A stretch of 11,045 nucleotides of DNA from positions 1-11,045 of the forward strand of contig CAIWHF010000114.1 in assembly GCA_903912405.1 (NCBI GenBank). The letters run 5' to 3'. The translations under genes were made by a program, and so were the position numbers. The notes beneath the pieces are model-generated. The model made no database searches and was not told the DNA's origin. It saw only the letters and a list, made by a program, of their open reading frames with translations. Of this stretch, positions 6,703 to 11,045 are shown piece after piece. This DNA is from an uncultured Bacteroidota bacterium. Its GTDB lineage: Bacteria; Bacteroidota; Bacteroidia; Chitinophagales; Chitinophagaceae. Position 1 is the stretch's first letter, and every line of letters begins with the position of its first letter.

Positions 6703-7455
6703 TTATTTTATTTCAATCCACGTATGATCTGCCAATAGTTTTACGCTAGCTGTAAAATTCTTAAATGGAAGCTTGGCACCCCATTCTTGAGGACCAATTA
6801 AAGAAAGCACAAATCGATCTTGTTCTTTTTCGTATAAATGATAGGTATGCCCTATTAATGGCTTAAAACTCATTTGAGCTTCATAAATCATCATAGAAAG
6901 CGCCTTTCTATTTTGAATCGCTTGGGCTTGAGCAGCTAACAATTCTATTTGTTTCCGAATTTGCTCTAATTGCATATTCGTTTGTTCTTCCATAGCTAAC
7001 AAGGCCTTATTTTTTATAACACCTTCCTTAGTAGGCCTCACCAAAGCACTACTTGCACTTGTTGCATATGCTAATACGCTAAGTTGCTTATGGTAAAATT
7101 CGATATTGCTATACGGTCGTTCATATTCATCAAAACCTTGTAGCGTCCTTTTCATATTACCATTAGGTAATAAATCTAATTGCACACGAATAGGTAAATG
7201 ATTCGCTGCAGTATAGGTATAGTTAAATTGAAGAGCAGAGGGTATTTGAAGCTGCTGTTCTTGAAAGGACAATTCAAATGAGGTCACTTCTTTTTGTTGA
7301 TTAATAGTACGTTCTTCTTTGATATTAAAAGAAGCAGCAGCTTCAATACCGGTAATGGTAAAAATGGCAGCCGTTGGCACAGTACCCTTTTCATAAAGGC
7401 ATTGCTCCGGTACCAATTGCCATGCTGCTAAGAAATTATATGCTTGTTGAATCAT
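6703..7455 (-). CDS. DUF2452 protein with N-terminal lipocalin-like domain
   Basis: A 250-residue protein of unknown function with two apparent parts. Residues ~124-250 match the DUF2452 family (also represented by human C1orf50): 'LSVLAYATSASSALVRP' (125-141), a glutamine-rich helix likely to form a coiled coil (~155-185), 'FKPLIGHTYHLYEK' (197-210), 'LSLIGPQEWG' (217-226) and the closing LLADHTWIEIK. Residues ~8-123 start 'FLAAWQLVPEQCLYEKGTVP' and end 'TLQGFDEYERPYSNIEFYHKQ'. That pattern recalls small lipocalin-like beta-barrels of Bacteroidota (inference). No signal peptide is evident. The frame extends to a TTG at 7479, but I start at the ATG at 7455, which begins immediately before the first domain. 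It lies downstream of the ahcY terminator and 40 nt ahead of the PA-like gene. No convincing promoter is visible in 7456-7500. Confidence 0.75.
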   Translation of the reverse strand: MIQQAYNFLAAWQLVPEQCLYEKGTVPTAAIFTITGIEAAASFNIKEERTINQQKEVTSFELSFQEQQLQIPSALQFNYTYTAANHLPIRVQLDLLPNGNMKRTLQGFDEYERPYSNIEFYHKQLSVLAYATSASSALVRPTKEGVIKNKALLAMEEQTNMQLEQIRKQIELLAAQAQAIQNRKALSMMIYEAQMSFKPLIGHTYHLYEKEQDRFVLSLIGPQEWGAKLPFKNFTASVKLLADHTWIEIK

Positions 7456-7495
7456 CACTACTATTACAAATAGAAACAAAAAAAGTTCAATCTAT

Positions 7496-7525
7496 AAAAA
7501 AAGTGTGCCTGATAAAGACACACTT
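7496..7525 (-). terminator. Rho-independent terminator of ahcY
   Basis: Read on the minus strand, the stem GTGTGTC (7523-7517) pairs with GGCACAC (7509-7503), including one G-U pair, around a 7-nt loop. It is followed by seven T (7502-7496). It lies 22 nt after the ahcY stop and 41 nt before the next gene's ATG, so it separates ahcY from the DUF2452 gene. Confidence 0.8.
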
Positions 7526-7546
7526 TTTTTTATTGTTGTATTACTA

Positions 7547-8863
7547 TTAATAACGATAATGATCTGCTTTAAACGGACCGTATTTAGGAATACCTAAATA
7601 AGCAGCTTGCTCATCTGTTAACTCATCTAATTCAACACCAATTTTAGCTAAGTGCAAACGCGCTACCTTCTCATCTAAATGCTTAGGTAATACATACACT
7701 TTGTTTTCATAATTAGCAGTATTGGTCCACAATTCTATTTGCGCTAAAGTTTGGTTGGTAAACGAGTTACTCATTACAAACGATGGGTGACCTGTAGCGC
7801 AGCCTAAATTTACTAAACGACCTTCTGCTAATACAATCACTTCTTTACCATCAATAGTATAAATATCTACTTGAGGTTTAATAGTATCTTTAGTATGACC
7901 GTAATTCGTATTTAACCATGCCATATCAATTTCGATATCAAAGTGACCGATATTACAAACAATCGCTTTGTCTTTCATAGAACGGAAATGCTTTTCAGTA
8001 ATCAAATCACGACAACCAGAAGCTGTTACAATGATATCTGCTTCTTTTACTGCGTCTACCATTTTCTTAACTTCAAATCCGTCCATAGCTGCTTGTAAAG
8101 CACAGATTGGATCGATTTCGGTAACGATAACACGAGCACCTGCACCTCTCAACGATTCTGCAGATCCTTTACCCACATCGCCATAACTACCCACAACTGC
8201 TACTTTACCAGCCATCATTACATCAGTAGCACGACGAATCGCATCTACCAATGATTCTTTACAACCGTACTTGTTATCAAATTTAGATTTTGTAACCGAA
8301 TCATTTACATTGATCGCAGGCATTGGTAAAGTACCTTTTGCCATACGCTCATATAAACGATGCACACCAGTTGTAGTTTCTTCAGATAAGCCTTTGATAC
8401 CATTTACTAAATGAGGATATTTATCTAAAACCATATTCGTTAAATCACCACCATCATCTAAAATCATATTTAAAGGACGATCTTCGCTTCCGAAATACAA
8501 GGTTTGTTCAATACACCAATCGCCTTCTTCAATAGTTTGTCCTTTCCAAGCAAAAACGCCAATACCAGCTGCTGCAATTGCTGCTGCTGCTTGGTCTTGC
8601 GTAGAGAAGATATTACAAGAGCTCCATTTTACTTCAGCTCCTAAAGCCACCAAGGTTTCAATTAATACTGCTGTTTGAATAGTCATGTGTAAGCAACCCG
8701 CAATGCGCGCACCAGCTAATGGTTTGCTATCGCCATATTCTGCTCTCAAAGACATTAAGCCAGGCATTTCTGCTTCTGCTAAACGAATTTCTTTACGGCC
8801 CCATTCAGCGAGACTCATATCTTTTACCTTATGTGGTAAATTAAAATCAATAGTTGAACTCAT
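7547..8863 (-). CDS. ahcY: Adenosylhomocysteinase (S-adenosylhomocysteine hydrolase)
   Basis: A 438-residue NAD-dependent enzyme that splits S-adenosylhomocysteine into adenosine and homocysteine, relieving product inhibition of methyltransferases. Conserved substrate-site residues are present: 'HMTIQTAVLIETL' (59-71), D137/D140 in 'LDDGGDLTN', E162 in 'SEETTTGVH', K192 and D196 in 'TKSKFDNKYGC', and C201. The Rossmann NAD site is VVGSYGDVGKGSA (223-235). 'HPSFVMSNSF' (359-368) and the C-terminal KADHYRY (K432, Y436, which reach into the neighbouring subunit's NAD site) are intact. Length matches the short (~430-residue) form without the ~40-residue insertion found in some bacterial and protozoal enzymes. 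The gene appears monocistronic, with its own terminator and a -7 box at 8880-8887. No SAH riboswitch-like structure is apparent in the short leader. Confidence 0.98.
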   Translation of the reverse strand: MSSTIDFNLPHKVKDMSLAEWGRKEIRLAEAEMPGLMSLRAEYGDSKPLAGARIAGCLHMTIQTAVLIETLVALGAEVKWSSCNIFSTQDQAAAAIAAAGIGVFAWKGQTIEEGDWCIEQTLYFGSEDRPLNMILDDGGDLTNMVLDKYPHLVNGIKGLSEETTTGVHRLYERMAKGTLPMPAINVNDSVTKSKFDNKYGCKESLVDAIRRATDVMMAGKVAVVGSYGDVGKGSAESLRGAGARVIVTEIDPICALQAAMDGFEVKKMVDAVKEADIIVTASGCRDLITEKHFRSMKDKAIVCNIGHFDIEIDMAWLNTNYGHTKDTIKPQVDIYTIDGKEVIVLAEGRLVNLGCATGHPSFVMSNSFTNQTLAQIELWTNTANYENKVYVLPKHLDEKVARLHLAKIGVELDELTDEQAAYLGIPKYGPFKADHYRY

Positions 8864-8879
8864 ATTAAAAAAATTTTGG

Positions 8880-8887
8880 CAAAGATA
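8880..8887 (-). promoter_or_regulatory. -7 promoter box (TATCTTTG) for ahcY
   Basis: On the minus strand TATCTTTG matches TAnnTTTG exactly and ends 17 nt before the ahcY ATG, implying a leader of only about ten bases. No proper TTG lies at the -33 distance; the nearest is TTCG (8907-8904). The same octamer occurs upstream of accA. The rest of the 132-bp gap (8864-8995) contains a weak inverted repeat (8905-8909/8921-8925) and no recognisable gene. Confidence 0.4.
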
Positions 8888-8995
8888 CAGTTATTCTATG
8901 ATACGAAGGACTACATAGAACCTTCTTTTATCTAATTTTTTGAAACAATCCTAATTTGTTGAACCAAGTATAAATAGCTCCTTAAAAAGCTTCTA

Positions 8996-9874
8996 CTAAA
9001 TGGTTTTTAAGTAGTCTTGAATATGTACTTTGGTTGCATAAGATACGTTTACTAAAGGCAAACGCAAGGTGTCTTGCATAATACCCATTTCTTGTAGCAC
9101 ACATTTTACACCCGCTGGATTGCCTTCTGCAAAGAGTAAATTAATGCCCTTCAACAGTTTATAATGAATTTCTTTCGCCGCTGCAATTTGACCTTGTCTA
9201 GCCAATAGCACCATTTGTGCAAAATCTTTGGTAAAGCAATTAGCCGCAACGGAGATAACTCCATGCATACCCATCGCTATTTGTGGAAGCACTAAATCAT
9301 CATCGCCCGAAAGCACAGCAAAATTTGCAGCTGCGCCTTGCACTAATTCCATACATTGCGCCATATTACCACTTGCTTCTTTTACGGCTACTATATTGGC
9401 AAATTCGTTGGCTAAGCGCAAGGTGGTGGCTGGTAACATATTGGTTACCGTTCTACCAGGTACATTGTATAATAGGATAGGCAATGCTGTTGCTTGAGCA
9501 ATCGCTTTAAAATGCTGATAAATACCTTCCTGACTTGGTTTGTTATAATACGGCACTACACTCAAAAGCCCATCTACTCCGCTCCAATCCCAAGTTTGTA
9601 ATTGTTGAATAACAGCTGCTGTATTGTTTCCTCCGGCACCACAAACTAAAGGCACACGCTTATTGTTTTGTTGAACGATAAAACGAAGTACGGCTTGTTT
9701 TTCATCTGTTGTTAAGGTAGGTGTTTCGGCAGTAGTACCTAAAGCCACCAAAAAATCAACTTTGTTTTCGATAACATGCGCCACCAATTTTCCTAAAGCA
9801 GGAAAATCAATTGTTCCTTCTTTTGTAAAAGGGGTAACTAATGCTACGCCAGTGCCTTGAAACTTATTATTCAT
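8996..9874 (-). CDS. dapA: 4-hydroxy-tetrahydrodipicolinate synthase
   Basis: A 292-residue (beta/alpha)8-barrel aldolase that condenses pyruvate with aspartate semialdehyde, the first committed step to diaminopimelate and lysine. The Schiff-base lysine is K165 in 'IVAVKEASGN'. The catalytic triad and substrate residues are present: T48 in GTTAETPTL (46-54), Y110 in 'VVPYYNKPSQEG' (107-118), Y136 and R141 in 'LLYNVPGRT'. 'LSGDDDLVLPQIAMGMHGVISVAAN' near 188-212 is also typical. Length equals the E. coli enzyme. It starts 11 nt after the accA stop in the same direction, so the two are probably one operon. A clear terminator is not visible after its TAG stop. Confidence 0.97.
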   Translation of the reverse strand: MNNKFQGTGVALVTPFTKEGTIDFPALGKLVAHVIENKVDFLVALGTTAETPTLTTDEKQAVLRFIVQQNNKRVPLVCGAGGNNTAAVIQQLQTWDWSGVDGLLSVVPYYNKPSQEGIYQHFKAIAQATALPILLYNVPGRTVTNMLPATTLRLANEFANIVAVKEASGNMAQCMELVQGAAANFAVLSGDDDLVLPQIAMGMHGVISVAANCFTKDFAQMVLLARQGQIAAAKEIHYKLLKGINLLFAEGNPAGVKCVLQEMGIMQDTLRLPLVNVSYATKVHIQDYLKTI

Positions 9875-9885
9875 AGTTATAGTTC

Positions 9886-10848
9886 TTAGGTTGTGGGCAC
9901 TTCGTCATAGAAGCCCATTTTAGAAAACTTATCAATACGTTGTTGTATGCGCGTATCGGCATCAAAACGTTGTAAATCAGCGATTGTTTTTATGAGATAA
10001 TCTTTTACAATAGCGGCCATTTCTAATGGCTTAGCATGCGCACCTCCAATAGGCTCTTTCAATACATCATCTACCAAATCGAAGCCTTTCATATCCTCAG
10101 AAGTCAATTTCAATTGCTCCGCAGCAAGTTCTTTATTATTCCATGTTCTCCATAAGATAGACGAGCAAGATTCTGGTGAAATAACAGTGTACCAAGTATT
10201 TTCCAACATCACCACTTTATCGCCAATACCAATACCCAATGCACCTCCCGATGCACCTTCACCAATAATAATACAGATCACGGGCACTTTCATATTCACC
10301 ATTTCAAATAAATTGCGGGCAATCGCTTCAGCTTGTCCACGTTCTTCTGCTTCCAAGCCAGGATAAGCGCCCGGTGTGTCTATAAAAGTAATAATAGGTC
10401 TATTAAATTTCTCTGCAATTTTCATTAAGCGCAAGGCTTTACGATAGCCCTCTGGATTAGCCATACCAAAATTGCGCAATTGACGGGTTTTGGTATTAGT
10501 ACCTTTCTGATGACCCATAACCATAACTGGCAAACCGTTTAACTCGGCCATGCCTGCTACAATAGCTTTATCATCTTTTACTTGGCGATCGCCAAACAAT
10601 TCGTTAAAATTTTCAAAGATGCTTTCTATATAGAATTGGGTATATGGGCGCTCTGGATGGCGGCTCAATTGCACGCGTTGCCAAGGCGTTAAGTTTTGGT
10701 AAATACTTGCACGTGTTTTTTCAATAGCTGTTTCTATTTCACGAATAGCTGCCGACATATCAGCATGACTATCGGCTGCCATTTCGTGTAGTTTATCAAG
10801 TTGCTTTTGAAGGTCTTCTAAAGGTTTCTCAAAATCCAAAAATTGCAT
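9886..10848 (-). CDS. accA: Acetyl-CoA carboxylase carboxyltransferase subunit alpha
   Basis: A 320-residue subunit that, with AccD, transfers the carboxyl group from carboxybiotin-BCCP to acetyl-CoA, making malonyl-CoA for fatty acids. The N-terminal ~55 residues are the usual helical segment ('FEKPLEDLQKQLDKL'). The crotonase-fold core shows 'RHPERPYTQFYI' (63-74), 'FGDRQVKDDKAIVAG' (85-99), 'GHQKGTNTKTR' (112-122), 'FIDTPGAYPG' (155-164), and the oxyanion-hole GEGASGGALGIG (196-207) followed by 'ENTWYTVISPE'. The length is full and all key motifs are present. No accD is visible nearby, as is common. It is the first gene of an accA-dapA pair and is divergent from tRNA-Asp. A TATCTTTG -7 box lies at 10874-10881. 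Confidence 0.98.
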   Translation of the reverse strand: MQFLDFEKPLEDLQKQLDKLHEMAADSHADMSAAIREIETAIEKTRASIYQNLTPWQRVQLSRHPERPYTQFYIESIFENFNELFGDRQVKDDKAIVAGMAELNGLPVMVMGHQKGTNTKTRQLRNFGMANPEGYRKALRLMKIAEKFNRPIITFIDTPGAYPGLEAEERGQAEAIARNLFEMVNMKVPVICIIIGEGASGGALGIGIGDKVVMLENTWYTVISPESCSSILWRTWNNKELAAEQLKLTSEDMKGFDLVDDVLKEPIGGAHAKPLEMAAIVKDYLIKTIADLQRFDADTRIQQRIDKFSKMGFYDEVPTT

Positions 10849-10873
10849 AGTAGAATCGATTTTGTTTAGTTTA

Positions 10874-10881
10874 CAAAGATA
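10874..10881 (-). promoter_or_regulatory. -7 promoter box (TATCTTTG) for accA-dapA
   Basis: On the minus strand TATCTTTG fits the TAnnTTTG consensus and lies 25 nt upstream of the accA ATG. The -33 region has no TTG at suitable spacing, so the call rests on one box and its position. It shares the 120-bp intergenic region with the divergent tRNA promoter. Confidence 0.4.
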
Positions 10882-10930
10882 GTTTTAAAATTTTTATTTA
10901 CTAGCTATATGAAAATTGAAAAAAGGGTTT

Positions 10931-10938
10931 TATATTTG
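10931..10938 (+). promoter_or_regulatory. -7 promoter box (TATATTTG) for tRNA-Asp
   Basis: TATATTTG is an exact TAnnTTTG match, 30 nt before the mature tRNA 5' end. The sequence continues as GCACTCCC, a context often seen at stable-RNA promoters in this phylum. A TTG at 10916-10918 is only 12 nt upstream, too close to serve as the usual -33 element; ATG at 10909-10911 has a better spacing (19 nt). Confidence 0.5.
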
Positions 10939-10946
10939 CACTCCCA

Positions 10947-10966
10947 AACAAAATCTCGGTTTTGTT
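10947..10966 (+). repeat. 7-bp inverted repeat in the tRNA-Asp leader
   Basis: AACAAAA (10947-10953) and TTTTGTT (10960-10966) are perfectly complementary around a TCTCGG loop. The repeat lies between the promoter box and the tRNA 5' end (10969). In the precursor RNA it would form a hairpin ending 2 nt before the RNase P cleavage site. It is AT-rich and weak, so a role is uncertain. Confidence 0.35.
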
Positions 10967-10968
10967 CT

Positions 10969-11042
10969 GGATCGGTAGTTCAGTTGGTTAGAATGCCGCC
11001 CTGTCACGGCGGAGGTCGCGGGTTCGAGTCCCGTCCGGTCCG
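10969..11042 (+). tRNA. tRNA-Asp (anticodon GTC)
   Basis: A complete 74-nt cloverleaf. The acceptor stem GGATCGG (10969-10975) pairs with CCGGTCC (11035-11041) with one G-U pair. The D arm is GTTC/GAAT (10978-10981, 10991-10994) with GG in the loop. The anticodon stem CCGCC/GGCGG encloses loop CTGTCAC, with anticodon GTC at 11003-11005. The T arm GCGGG/CCCGT surrounds TTCGAGT (11023-11029). The discriminator is G11042. The 3' CCA is not encoded (CAA follows), so it must be added by the CCA-adding enzyme. It reads GAC/GAU codons. The window ends 3 nt later, so further tRNAs may follow. Confidence 0.97.
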
Positions 11043-11045
11043 CAA

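Noticed and set aside
8864..8995. SAH riboswitch or terminator in the ahcY upstream gap
   Set aside because: The leader predicted from the -7 box is only about ten bases. The single inverted repeat GAAGG/CCTTC (8905-8925) has a 5-bp stem and an 11-nt loop, and no T-run follows it on the transcribed minus strand.
1..11045. Mobile elements, CRISPR arrays or defence systems
   Set aside because: No terminal inverted repeats, transposase, integrase, spacer-repeat pattern or defence-type domain was seen; the genes are mostly core metabolism and stress functions. The tRNA at the right edge could be an integration site, but nothing beyond it is visible.

Overview
The window looks like a chromosomal segment of a Bacteroidota bacterium, probably of the Chitinophagales/Sphingobacteriales side (the order is inference). 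The evidence is as follows. The base composition is AT-rich. Promoter-like boxes fit the Bacteroidota TTG / TAnnTTTG type. Shine-Dalgarno sequences are essentially absent. There is a type IX secretion (T9SS) C-terminal sorting domain, an RhlE-like helicase tail of Bacteroidota type, and a DUF2452 protein. I see no insertion sequence, CRISPR array, integrase or phage gene. Most of the window is core metabolism and stress physiology.

Layout. (1) Positions 2-142, plus strand: the C-terminal tail of a DEAD-box RNA helicase. It ends in a perfect palindromic terminator shared with the convergent minus-strand gene. (2) 188-1612, minus strand: an AhpE/BCP-type peroxiredoxin followed by a secreted T9SS-sorted protein, probably one transcript. 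(3) 1613-1836: a divergent regulatory region. It carries a housekeeping-type promoter for the peroxiredoxin and, on the other strand, an unexpectedly good sigma-54 (-24/-12) motif ahead of groES. (4) 1837-3782, plus strand: groES-groEL, closed by a bidirectional terminator at 3802-3834. (5) 3832-7455, minus strand: a DUF2452 protein with an extra N-terminal lipocalin-like domain, then a secreted protein resembling a protease-associated (PA) domain without a recognisable peptidase domain, then a half-size ABC exporter that has Asp in place of the Walker B catalytic Glu. (6) 7547-8863, minus: ahcY, with its own terminator at 7496-7525. (7) 8996-10848, minus: accA-dapA, 11 nt apart. (8) 10969-11042, plus: tRNA-Asp(GUC), divergent from accA.

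How the genes fit together. GroES/GroEL and the peroxiredoxin are proteostasis and oxidative-stress functions facing each other across one intergenic region. AhcY removes S-adenosylhomocysteine in the methyl cycle. DapA commits aspartate semialdehyde to lysine and diaminopimelate (peptidoglycan), and AccA is part of the first step of fatty-acid synthesis, so accA-dapA couples two envelope-precursor pathways. The PA-like protein and the ABC exporter are 8 nt apart and probably translated from one mRNA.

I do not see a clear new multi-gene system. The items most worth following up are the sigma-54-like promoter ahead of groESL, the lipocalin-like/DUF2452 fusion, and the PA-like protein paired with a degenerate ABC half-transporter. 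Three gene starts (peroxiredoxin, DUF2452 protein, ABC transporter) are shorter here than the longest open frame, for reasons given in each entry.
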